This document shows, in pieces, positions 18,544-28,532 of a stretch of DNA of 64,000 nt. The notes under the pieces were generated by a model that worked only from the letters and a program-made list of their open reading frames with translations, had not been told where the DNA came from and searched no databases. Origin of the DNA: Phaeosaccion multiseriatum (taxonomy: Eukaryota; Ochrophyta, other classes). The first letter of the stretch is position 1. Each line of letters begins with the position of its first letter. The stretch is from contig OZ218963.1 in the NCBI GenBank assembly GCA_965112735.1, forward strand, positions 682,001-746,000. Reading direction: 5' to 3'. The position numbers and the translations under genes are program-made.

Positions 18544-18699
18544 AAATATATGATATGTATTTACATATCATATATATATATCATTTATATATATATATAT
18601 ATAATCTGGAGGTTTTGATTTTTGGTTAGGCTCACACAAGAGAATGAAAGAGTATCATCGTCTGTATGTCTGTATGAAAGTATGCATATATATTATATG
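18456..18699. other. Convergent intergenic DNA with AT-rich palindrome
   Basis: Lies between the arrestin stop and the terminal repeats of the minus-strand SOUL gene. It holds a (TA)n-rich palindromic stretch at about 18500-18605 (ATATCATATATATATAT types on both arms) that could fold as a long hairpin. Otherwise nothing recognisable. Confidence 0.7.
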
Positions 18700-18900
18700 A
18701 TCAATGACTACTGGCCAAGCTGCTGTAAGGTCTAACTTGATTCATTCCTCTTTTTCTCTCTTGTTTGGCCAAGCTGCTGTAAGGTCTAACGTGATTCATT
18801 CCTCTTTTTCTCTCTTGTTTGGCCAAGCTGCTGTAAGGTCTAACTTGATTCATTCCTCTTTTTCTCTCTTGTTTGGCCAAGCTGCTGTAAGGTCTATCCA
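18700..18900 (-). repeat. 54-bp tandem repeat of the SOUL gene C-terminal codons and stop
   Basis: Three full copies and one partial copy of a 54-bp unit. On the minus strand each unit reads LTAAWPNKREKEE then TGA, followed by ATC-A-G/C-TTAGAC back into the next copy, so the period is exactly 18 codons. The first copy (ending 18850) is the true gene end; the others lie in its 3' flank, in frame. Confidence 0.9.
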
Positions 18901-19441
18901 CACCTCGTTACGACGGGTGGAGGCGCTGAAGATGGCGTTGTACTGCGCTACCGTCAAAACGGCGTCATTAGCTGCCGTTAAGCCGTCCCTCTTTAGCTCC
19001 TTGGCGAGCTGGGCGCTTCTATATCGGACATAGTCCTCTGTGGGGAGGAGGGGGTTGTGATGGTGGCGGAGGAGGAGGAGGAGGAGGAGGAGGAGGAGGA
19101 GGAGGAGGAGGAGGAGGAGGAGGAGGAGGAGGAGGAGGAGGAGGAGGAGGAGGAGGAGGAGGAGGAGGAGGAGGAGGAGGAGGAGGAGGAGGAGGAGGAG
19201 GAGGAGGAGGAGGAGGAGGAGGAGAAGGAGGAGGAGGGGAAGGAGGGGGAGGAGGAGGAGGAGGAGGAGGAGGAGGAGGAGGAGGAGGAGGAGGAGGAGG
19301 AGGCGTTAAACACGATAAGACAGAAGCAGGAAAGTGCAAAGGAGCGAAAAGAAAGGGAGAGGATTCGGCCAAAAACGCGTGTGTGCGTGGTGCGTGCGTC
19401 TCTCTCTCTCTGTGTGTGTGTGTGTTTGTGTGCTCACATCT

Positions 19442-19483
<42 letters not shown>

Positions 19484-19845
19484 ATGTGTGTGCGCGCACG
19501 CTCATGTCCCCCCTCCTTCCCTCTCTCTCTCTCTCTCTCTCGCTCTGAGTGCGTGTGTACGTGTGTCTCTCTACATGTGTGTGGATGTATAGTACTTAGC
19601 ACTACGTTACGTAACCCCTACGTACCTGTGGTGGGGTCCTCGAACGTCTTAACAGCAACTAGCCTCGGAGGCATCTCCTTCACATCGACCCCCTCCATAT
19701 CAGGCTTCGGCAGCTCCCCTTTGTACGACCAGCGCCCCCCTGGGTACTGAAACGCCAACGGCCACCACATCACTTTCTCCTCCCCTCCTTCCCCTCCCGA
19801 TCCTTCCGCGCTTCCTTCCGTGGGCTGGCTCGCCTCGCTCGATGG

Positions 19846-19900
<55 letters not shown>

Positions 19901-22900
19901 GGTTTCCGCTTCGGCACGGAGATGACGCTAGGGACCAACGGTGACATCTTCATGCCCTCTGTGTTCATCCCATTGGCATAGGAGCCGAGGATGTCGTAGC
20001 CTTGAGGGCGAGTGGAGTAAGGTGTGGACACCACGGACAGAGGCCCGTACTTTCGAACCTCGTAGCCAGAGCAACGACGCACGAGTTCGAAGGGAATGGA
20101 GCCCTGGTGGTGTTCGGTGTCGTAATGAATGTCGAGTGTCACGACGTGTTGAAATGTCGATGGTCACGTGTTCAAATGTCGATAGTTTGAGTGAGTGTCA
20201 TGAACAGTCACACCGCAGCGAGAGAGAGAGGGGCGAGGATTAAAAGACACAAGACACCAACAAAACAACAGGAAAGGGAGAGAGAGAGGCAGATGCACAC
20301 AGAGAGGGAAAGGGGGATATGAGAGAGAGAGAAAGAGCGAGAGAGAGAGAGACAGAGCGAGAGAGAGAAAGAGAGGGAGAGAAAGAGGAAGAGAAGGAGA
20401 GCGAGAGAAAGAAAGAGAGGGAGAGAGAGCGAGAGAGAGAGACGGAGCGAGAGAGAAAGAGAGGGGGAGACAGGGGGAGCGACAGAAAGAGGAAGAGAAG
20501 GAGAGCGAGAGAAAGAGGGAGAGAGAGAGACAGAGAGAGACAGAGCGAGAGAGAAAGAGAGGGAGACACAGAGAGAGCGACAGAAAGAGGAAAAGAAGGA
20601 GAGCGAGAGAAAGAAAGAGAGGGAGAGAGAGAGCGAGAGACAGAGAGAGAGAGACAGAGCGAGAGAGAGAAAGAGAGGGAGAGAAGGAGAGCGAGAGAAA
20701 GAGAGAGGGGGAGAGAGAGAGCGAGAGAGAGAAAGAGAGGGAGAGACACAGAGAGCGACAGAAAGAGGAAGAGAAGGAGAGCGAGAGAAGAGAGAGAGGG
20801 AGAGAGAGAGCGAGAGAGAGAGAGGGAGAGCGAGAGAGAGAGACAGAGAGAGCGACAGAAAGGGGAAGAGAAGGAGAGCGAGAGAAAGAGAGAGGGGGAG
20901 AGAGAGAGCGAGGGAGAGAGAGACAGCGCGAGAGAGAGAAAGAGAGGGAGAGACAGAGAGAGCGACAGAAAGAGGAAGAGAAGGAGAGCGAGAGAAAGAG
21001 AGAGAGGGAGAGAGAGAGCGAGAGAGAGAGGAAGAGAAGGAGAGCGAGAGAAAGAGAGAGAGAGAGCGACAGAAAGGGGAAGAGAAGGAGAGCGAGAGAA
21101 AGAGAGAGGGGGAGAGAGAGAGCGAGGGAGAGAGAGACAGCACGAGAGAGAGAAAGAGAGGGAGAGACAGAGAGAGCGACAGAAAGAGGCAGAGAAGGAG
21201 AGCGAGAGAAAGAGAGAGAGGGAGAGAGAGAGCGAGAGAGAGAGGAAGAGAAGGAGAGCGAGAGAAAGAGAGAGAGGGAGAGAGAGCGCGCGCGAGAGAG
21301 AGAGAGATAAGTGTGACTGGGTGGAGGCGCTCATCCACGAACGAAAAGCATAAACTACGTAAGACTTCGTACGTAACACATCCCAAGTACGTACGTACAT
21401 CCATGGCCCCTGAAGCGCTGTATTTCTCCGGCATAAGTTGCCCTACAAAGTCCTTGAGGCCCGTCAGTTTCCCCACGGGTCCATAGGAGCCTCCCTCCTG
21501 CAAGTTGATGCTGTCCCAGTAGTCTGTCTGTCGCACTACGAAGCCTTCGTCGTCAAGGTCGTACTGAAGGTAGGAAGGAGGGAGGGAGGGAGGGGGAGGG
21601 AGGGAGGGAGGGAGGGAGAGGGAGGGAGAGCGAGAGGGAGGGAGGGAGGGAGGGAGGGAGATAGAGGTAGGTAGGTAGGTAGGTAGGGAGATAGAGGTAG
21701 GCAGGTAGGTAGGGAGGGAGGGAGGGAGAGGGAGGGAGAGGGAGGGAGGGAGGGAGGGGGGAGAGGGGGAGGGAGAGGGCGAAATGATTCACAATTTGGG
21801 CTCACGTAAGCTTACAAAAGCAGCGAGCACCGTGTCGTGTTTAAGACGTGGTGGGGGGATGGAGAGGAACGAATCGCCTCCACCACAGCTTCTGCCCATG
21901 TTGGGCTGAATGGTACCCGGGGGGGGGAGGGGGGGGGGAGACGCAGCACTCAGAGAGGAAATGAGTCTCTCTGTCTGTGCGCACAGAGGTGGCAGCAAGC
22001 AAAGTATCCCTCTTGGCGCAACACAAAGGCAGCAGCAACAGATTCATCCCATACGTTTCCCTCCCAGTCTCCCACACTGCCATTCCACTCGTCACCTCCG
22101 AAATGCCCGAGAATCTCGCTGTGGGCGTCCACGGCAGAGGCTTGAAATTGAGGCTGAGTGTCCATGTGGTCCGGAGTCTGCGCGGCCCAGGCTCGGACAC
22201 GGAGTGGAGCCTGATGGCGGCGTCCTTGAATAAGACGCGTCCCATCGCCGTCCTGCCACTCAGCATATTCACATTGTTCTCGTACTTGTCGGCTCCCCTA
22301 TTGCGCCGGTGGGGAGGGTAGGGGGGGGGGGGCAGGAGAAAGAGTACGTACCCGTGCAGCAGGTGGGTTGAGTTGATTATTCGTGGCAGGGTGAGAGGGG
22401 AGAGGAGGGGCAGACACTCCACGCGAAATGTGTCATGGTACCTGAACTTATTGAGCGGGTCGATGAACTCCACGTCGGGCCTATAGAATTCGCTCTCGAA
22501 GGGTGCGAAGAAGGAGGTGTACTCTCTCACCAAAGCTCTCTTCACCTGATGAGACGAGGAGAGCGAGGGGAGGAGGGTCAGGAGGAGGAGGAGGAGGAAT
22601 ATTTTTATCATGCCAGTGCTCGCGCCAGTGCTCGCACCAACAGCGCTTGACTCTTGCCCACGGACCTTCTCCTTCCGCGCCTCGTACCCATCCTCTCCAG
22701 ACCCTGTGCCTGCAGAGGCCTTGAGTCGAGAGCTTCTGCGCAACCCACCGCATTTGGTACACGTCTGAGCTGTTCTGACTGGCACTCTGCTTCGGGTGCT
22801 ACTCGTTCTGAGGCTTGTCCTCGATATAGATACAAGCCCGTGAGCCACCCCCGCGTTCAGCAGAACAGCTGCAGCCACGGCAGCGGCGACTACACGACGC

Positions 22901-22902
22901 AT
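18850..22902 (-). CDS. Plastid-targeted DUF2358 + SOUL haem-binding protein
   Basis: Six exons on the minus strand: 22902-22666, 22545-22442, 22297-22096, 21563-21399, 20103-19626, 19037-18850; 457 residues. The N-terminus MRRVVAAAVAAAVLLNAGVA reads as a signal peptide, followed by a Ser/Arg-rich transit stretch, as in plastids of secondary origin. Residues about 80-205 form the DUF2358 part (EYTSFFAPFESEFYRPDVEF, SEPGPRRLRTTWTLSLNFKP). The SOUL part follows (CSGYEVRKYGPLSVVSTPY, NTEGMKMSPLVPSVIS, STRRNEVWIDLTAAWP). The same domain pair occurs in plant plastoglobule SOUL proteins such as Arabidopsis At5g20140. A polyGln tract sits inside the SOUL domain. The intron 22546-22665 is a multiple of three and open in frame with a weak GTCCGT donor, so it could be retained. 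Likely role: tetrapyrrole binding or trafficking in the plastid. Confidence 0.9.
19066..19302. repeat. (GGA)n array in last SOUL intron
   Basis: Almost pure GAG/GGA triplets, about 75 units. On the gene's sense strand this is (TCC)n running to within about 30 bp of the acceptor before 19037. PolyGlu, polySer and polyPro frames here are artefacts. Confidence 0.95.
20220..21310. repeat. 1.1-kb degenerate (GA)n/(GAGAAAGAG)n array in SOUL intron
   Basis: Purine-only DNA on + with higher-order units of roughly 60-90 bp (GAAGAGAAGGAGAGCGAGAG recurs about ten times). On the sense strand it is pyrimidine-only DNA inside the 1.3-kb intron 20104-21398. No coding exon was recognised inside it. Confidence 0.9.
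21568..21775. repeat. (GGGA)n and (GGTA)n array next to SOUL exon 4 acceptor
   Basis: GGGA repeats with an embedded GGTAGGTA/GATAGA segment at 21660-21710. It begins directly upstream (sense strand) of the acceptor at 21564, where it reads TCCC. Confidence 0.9.
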
Positions 22903-23086
22903 TGGTGGATGCAACACACACCGATTGATTGGATTGATACAATTGATTGCTACGGAAAGGGCCGTCAGCTGCCATCGGAGGAGCCAAAACGTTCATCCGA
23001 GTCGACGCGAGCGAACAACTTTTTTTCTTGCTTCGCTGCCTCTACAGCAGCTCTTGCATCAGTTTGCTGAGCCTCTCCCGCCCATC
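22903..23086. promoter_or_regulatory. 184-bp divergent promoter region
   Basis: The start codons of the SOUL gene (22902, minus) and the exchanger (23087, plus) lie back to back with only 184 bp between, so both promoters and 5' UTRs must share this DNA. It contains a short ATTGATT/GATTGATAC repeat at 22921-22945. No TATA box is seen. Confidence 0.6.
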
Positions 23087-26000
23087 ATGGGCAGACGGAG
23101 TAGCGCTCGGGCTCGATGTGGTGCGATCCTATGCCTGCTGGTAGTGGCGGTGACGTACAGCAAGGTTCGAGGGCCGCACTCTCACGAGCATCAGGGGCGG
23201 GAGCTGCAGCAGCAGCAGCAGGAGCAGGAGGGGGGAGGGGTTGAAGACGGAAATTGTCCAGGCGGCGGTCTCGTGGACCCCCTCAACTTGCAAAGCACAT
23301 GGTCGGCGGCCCTGTACTTGCTCGGGATTTTATATACCTTCCAGGCAAGTGAAGAGAGATGCCCCACCCCCTTCTTGGTTAATTCAGTACTCCCCTCCAG
23401 CCCCCCGTCTCCCTCCCCTACTAGATTATCCTCACCCTCACCCTCGCCTTCACCCCTCACCCCTCACCTCTCACCTCTCACCCCTCACCCCTCACCCCTC
23501 ACCCTCACCCTCCCCCCTCCCCCTCTCCCTACGCTGCACAGGGCATAGCAATGATCTGCGAAAATTACTTCGTGGCTGCCCTGGACGAGCTAATAGAGGA
23601 CTGGCGGATAAGCCCAGATGTGGCTGGGGCAACAGTAATGGCAGCAGCTTCCTCTGCCCCCGAGCTCTTCGCAGCGCTGGTCGGGCTCTTCTTCTCTGAC
23701 AGCAGCGACACCGGCGTGGCCACCGTCGTAGGGTCAGCGGTCTTCAACGTGCTCATCATCATTGGAGGGTCGCTGCTCGTCGTACCAGCCGGATGCATCG
23801 TCATGGACCGAACCTCCTTGGCGAGGGATAGTTTCTTCTACATTTTCGCGTTGGTGATTCTGTACCTGAGCTTCCAGGACGGGCAAGTGTCCTGGCAGGA
23901 GAGCCTCCTCATGGTGACCGTCTACGCTGCATATGTGCTGGTGAATGCACAAATGGCACTGGTGTCTGAGTGTGTCTCCAATGTGGCGATGGCCTTGTCA
24001 ACCCTTGGCAAAGGTAACAACAAGTACGACTACTATGACTTTGAAAGGGAACAAGACCAAGGGTTCTCTGCTGTGATTGAGGGAGCCTTATCGTCTGACC
24101 TCGCCCATGGGTCAACAGACAGCTTGATCCTACCGCAGTCTGGCTCGGGCGAGGGGGGCAACAACAACAACAGCAACAGCAACAGCAACAACAGCAGCAG
24201 CAACAGCAGCAGCAACAGCAGCAGCAATGGAGGTGGTGGAAAGAGGCAGGAGAGAGTAAGCTACACCCCTTCTTCCGGTGCTCCTCCCGGTCGTCCTCCT
24301 TCTCCGCGGCGCTCCACCATGCCTTCGTTGCTGCCTCCGTCTCAGAGCTACGGGGCCATACCCGCACTTGACCGCCCGGCTCTTCAGAGGGTGTCCAGCG
24401 TTATGAGTGTCGCCTCCACGGGGAACAAGCGTTACGGCCTAGGTGGAGGAGACGGAGGAGGAGGAGGAGGAGGGGGGGCGAGTGGCGCGGACTTTTTGGG
24501 GGCGCAGGTCCCTCGCCTCTCTGCTCTTGGCTTCAGCAATAGGTATCAGTTGATGCAGTACACACGACATTCCATGGTGCGAAGCTTCTACGGTCTGCAG
24601 CAAGGGGTACAGGAAGTGGTTTCGGACGTTTCGGCGCCGTTAACGGACACAATGGCCGCGCTCCACCCTGACGCACGCGCCCACATCATCGAGCTGTTCG
24701 AGGGCGTGGTGCGGGCGAGGGGGGGCGATGTTGATAAGGTCAACGAGGAGGAGGAGGAGGAAGAGGAGGAGGCGGGGAGGGAGGCGGAGGGGGAGGATGA
24801 GGAGGAGAGAGCAGCGGCGGGGGAGGCGGATTTGATGGGCCTTATTGAGGCACTCGGAAGGGAGGAAGGTCATGCGTTGCTAGGGAAGGACGCGCACATG
24901 GAGGATTTAACGTATGCGTTGGCGTTGCTGCACAAGTCATACATCCGTCGGAGTGAGTTTTTGTTGGCTTATGTGACGTGGTTTCAGTGTGGCAAGGTGT
25001 GGGGCATGGAGTTGGAGTTAAAGGAGGAAGATACGCGGGCCTTGACCCAAGCACTGGAGCGGGTGCCAAGGGAGGGGAGGAAGGTGCGAGGCAGGCCGAC
25101 TATTCGGTTCTCGGCCATGCGCAAAGCGGTTGATTCGCTTTTACATCCCCACAGAGAGGAGAGGGCCTCCGTGCTCGAACTGTTTGAGGCCAATTGCCAG
25201 CGGAGTGGTGGGTGCATTACTGAGGGAGAGTTCAGGATGGTGTGTACGCAGCACATGGGGTACAAGCGGCGCAAGAGGACCAAGGACCCTACCTTACGAA
25301 GGAGGTTATCCATCGAGGCGCTGACACACCTCGGGGCCGCAGGGACTGACACCTCACTCCCCACTTCCATCTCCTCCTCCACCTCCAAACCCGGCGCGGG
25401 TAGTAGAAGTAGCAGCAGCAGCAGCAGGGTTGATCCTTCCTCCCACCGCCGGAGCGGCAGCCTAGGGGCGAGGTTGGGACTACAGCTGACGACGACGGCG
25501 TCCATGAAAAGTGTACGCTCGTACTCCGTGCTGCACAACTTCGACCCCGAGGACGCGGTCAATGTGCCACATCAGCTCCTCAAGGTGAGTCTCGTTGCTG
25601 CCCAAGCCTTCGTTCGCCTACTTGACCATCAGTCCATTATTCCTTCAGTCTGTAGTTTGAAAGATTCTTCGTCTTTTATTGGAAGCGTGAGTCCACCCGA
25701 ACGCCCTGTCTCTTAGCCTATCCAACCATCACTCTAACCCTTCAGTCTTTATTGGAAGCTTAAGTCTACCCGAGCGCCCTGTCTCTTAGCCTATCCAACC
25801 ATCACTCTAACCCTGCAGTCTTTAGTCGAAGCATAAGTCTACCCAAGCATCAGTCTCGTCAGTCTAACCCTTCAGTCTTTATTGGAAGCTTAAGTCTACC
25901 AAGCAAGCATCAGTCTCGTCAGTCTAACCCTTCAGTCTTTATTGGAAGCGTGAGTCCACCCGAACGCCCTGTCTCTTAGCCTATCCAACCGTCAGTCTAA

Positions 26001-27071
26001 CCCTTCAGTCTTTATTGGGAGCTTAGCCTACCCGAGCGCCCTGTCTCTTAGCCAAAGCCTATCCAACCATCACTCTAACCCTGCAGTCTTTAGTCGAAGC
26101 TTAAGTCTACCCAAACATCAGTCTCGTCAGTCTAACCCTTCAGTCTTTATTGGAAGCTTAAGTCTACCCGAACGTCCTGTCTCTTAGCCAAAGCCTATCC
26201 AACCACCAGTCTAACCCTTTAGCCTTTAAAAAAAAAAAAATCTGTCTCGTCAGTCTAACCCTTTCGTCTTTATTCAAAACTTCAAGTCCACCCAAACATC
26301 GATGTTGGTCGAAACTTAAAAGTCTACCCCCAAACGCTCTGTCTCTTCGCCTAACGCGTACGTAACTCTTACGTATCTCATCCACCCCATGGCCCATAAA
26401 CGAAACCCTTCCCACCCCTAAGTCAATAACCCCCCCCCCCCCGGGTTCCCCCCCGGGTTCCCCCCCTTCCCCCTACCCCCACCCCTACCCAACAGATGCC
26501 GAAGAAGCCTGGCGAAGCAGCAATGTTCATGGTGGGCTTACCCTTCTCTGTGGCCTTTCGCTTCACAGTGCTCGACTGCCGCCTCAAGAACCTTCGCAAA
26601 CACTACTTGCTGACTCTCCTGTGTGCGATTGCGTGGCTGGCCGTGCTGGTGTTTCTCATGATCTGCTGGGCAGAAAAGCTCGGCTGTTTGCTCGGCATTG
26701 ATGCTTCTTTGGTGGGTCTGACCTTCTGTGCGGGCGGCACCTCTCTGCCGGACTGCCTGGCGAGTCTCATTGTCGCCAAGAACGGAGAAGGAATGATGGC
26801 CGTGTCCAATGCCCTGGGCAGCAACATCTTTGACATTTTGCTCGGCCTCGGCTTGCCCTTCCTCCTCAAGACGTTGGTGGTGTCGCCCGGCGTGCCGGAG
26901 GTGGTGAGCACGGACGGTATCTTGGAGTCGTGCATCATCCTTGTGTCGCTGCAACTTGTCTTCTCGGTCATTGTGGTGTATCGGCGCTATGTGGTGGGGC
27001 GAGCGTGGGGCTTTGTGTTTATAGGCATGTACATTGCCTTCTTGGTGTTTGAGGTTGTCACCATCCGCTAG
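23087..27071 (+). CDS. K+-dependent Na+/Ca2+ exchanger (NCKX/SLC24 type, CaCA superfamily)
   Basis: Integral membrane cation exchanger. Three exons, 23087-23344, 23542-25584, 26496-27071, 958 residues. A signal-like hydrophobic stretch (CGAILCLLVVAVTY) is followed by the first membrane half with the alpha-1 repeat SPDVAGATVMAAASSAPELF and GSAVFNVLIIIGG. The long hydrophilic loop is rich in Asn/Ser, Gly and Glu runs and contains two EF-hand-like helix pairs (ALHPDARAHIIELFEGV region and HREERASVLELFEANCQRSG region) that could sense Ca2+. The second half carries the alpha-2 repeat GLTFCAGGTSLPDCLASLIV and SNALGSNIFDILLGLGLPF. The key acidic/amide residues (E in APEL, D in LPD) are present. Intron 1 uses a GC donor (CAG|GCAAGT), which phase and homology support. 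Intron 2 holds a satellite. Transport direction and organelle cannot be read from sequence. Confidence 0.93.
25690..26370. repeat. Satellite in exchanger intron 2
   Basis: Seven to eight diverged copies of a roughly 70-85-bp unit containing TCTAACCCTTCAGTCTTTAT, GGAAGCTTAAGTCTACCC and CGCCCTGTCTCTTAGCC. Copies differ by block deletions. The CTAACCC word resembles telomeric sequence but is isolated once per unit. Confidence 0.9.
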
Positions 27072-27977
27072 CTGCTACTACTGCCGACCGGCCGACCCAC
27101 CGATCTCCTTCGAAGAACAATACTTCAACACTCCTTCAACAAGGAGCGAGGACGTGCCAAAAGCAACGTCTTGGAGAAACTCAGTACAGTAATGCGTAGA
27201 AAGTACAAAGAGAGAGAAGGGAACGGAATTTCAGACGCTACTACAACTGTTCGAAAGGGGATGGCCCGTTATGGTGTCGGCCCCGTGCGCGCCTAGCGGC
27301 CTAGGCCTATTTGGGAAAATTGCCCGGCCTAGCGAGGGCCGTAGGCCCTCGGCCTATTTTTATGTCGCCGCCTAGGCGGCCTAAGCGGGGCGGAGGCCCG
27401 CGCGGCCTAGGGCAGACGCCAGCCAACTAGTAGGCGGACGGTGGGAGTGCCCAGAGTGCAAAGAGTAGTCAGTTTCATTGCATGGGATTGGAGGTGAGGA
27501 GTAGACTTCGTTCGTGTTGTCTCTTCCGCCTCCCTGGCCCTACGAGGAGTGCAGACCTACAGGTGTGCTGCTACCCACTGGCTGGGCGGCAGCACGCACG
27601 CGCCCACGGTCACCGGGAGGCTGCCTAGAGGCGGGCTATATAGGCCGCCTAGGACTGAAAAGTGAGCGGCCTAGAGCGGACGAAGGCCTAGATCGGCCGA
27701 AGGCCGAGCGGCCTAGCGGCCTAGAGCAAAACCGCTAGGCGTGATGGGGCCGGGGGGCTCATGAATATATATACACCCGGGGGGGCTCAGAGGTGAACTC
27801 ACAGATGGCGGCGTGGTACAACTGCGTTATCGTCTTGCCGTTCCCATTATTTTCAAAATTGCAAATTGCACGTGTAGCAGAGAAGTCTTGCGCACTTTTC
27901 GTTCTCTTCTTGAGGGAGTAATACCGTATAATTCCGTACCGCACCGGTCTCCCTCTTACTAAGCTTGTGCATTCGTC
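27072..27977. other. Intergenic region with clustered GGCCTAG words
   Basis: No gene recognised. 27285-27735 is packed with GGCCTAG, CGGCCTAG, CCTAGGCC and GGCCGAAGGCC words in both orientations, so it can fold into many short hairpins. It may be a degraded foldback element. The kelch gene start codon follows at 27978; TATATATA occurs at about 27766-27772. Confidence 0.6.
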
Positions 27978-28498
27978 ATGGGGAAGCCGAAGGTCATGCG
28001 CTTTCTAGGTGTCCGTGTCGAGGTGATTAGTGAGGAAGGAAAGAGCGAGGCGGGAAACGACGACGAGGACGTGCTGCTCCAGGCGAGCCATTTCCTGAGC
28101 TACATTCAGCAGGTCGTCTCACATCGCGTGATGACGAATGCCTTGGCGGTGGTGGGCGCGCGGAGCCTTGCCGAGGAAGAAGGACAAGACATGATGCAGG
28201 CGGATGACGACTGGGAGGGACCACTGGGGCAAGAGGAGCCCAACCTCAGTCGGGATGGGGAGGACAGTATGGGGCTTTGTGAGGTTCCACAGCCAGGGGA
28301 GGGAGGAATAGCTGGAGAAGAGCAGCGGGAGGAGGAGGACAGTGGGAGTGAGGCCGAGGAGGAGGAAGACGAGGAGGAGGAGGCAGAGGATGAGGAGGAG
28401 GAGGAGGAGGAGGAGAACGAGGAGAAGAAGGAGGAAGAAGCGAAGGCCAGTGGCGAGGAGAAAAGAGCCGCTCCTGTGGTAGAAGAGCAGACAGAGGT

Positions 28499-28532
<34 letters not shown>

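Noticed and set aside
20240-21400. Large Ser/Leu/Arg frames in SOUL intron
   Set aside because: Translation of (CT)n/(GA)n DNA.
22546-22665. Hydrophobic segment IFLLLLLLTLLPSL in the SOUL protein as a membrane helix
   Set aside because: Better explained as the pyrimidine tract and acceptor of a 120-bp intron; the frame stays open only because its length is a multiple of three. Retention is not excluded.
25690-26280. CTAACCC words as interstitial telomere
   Set aside because: They occur once per 70-85-bp satellite unit and are not tandem.
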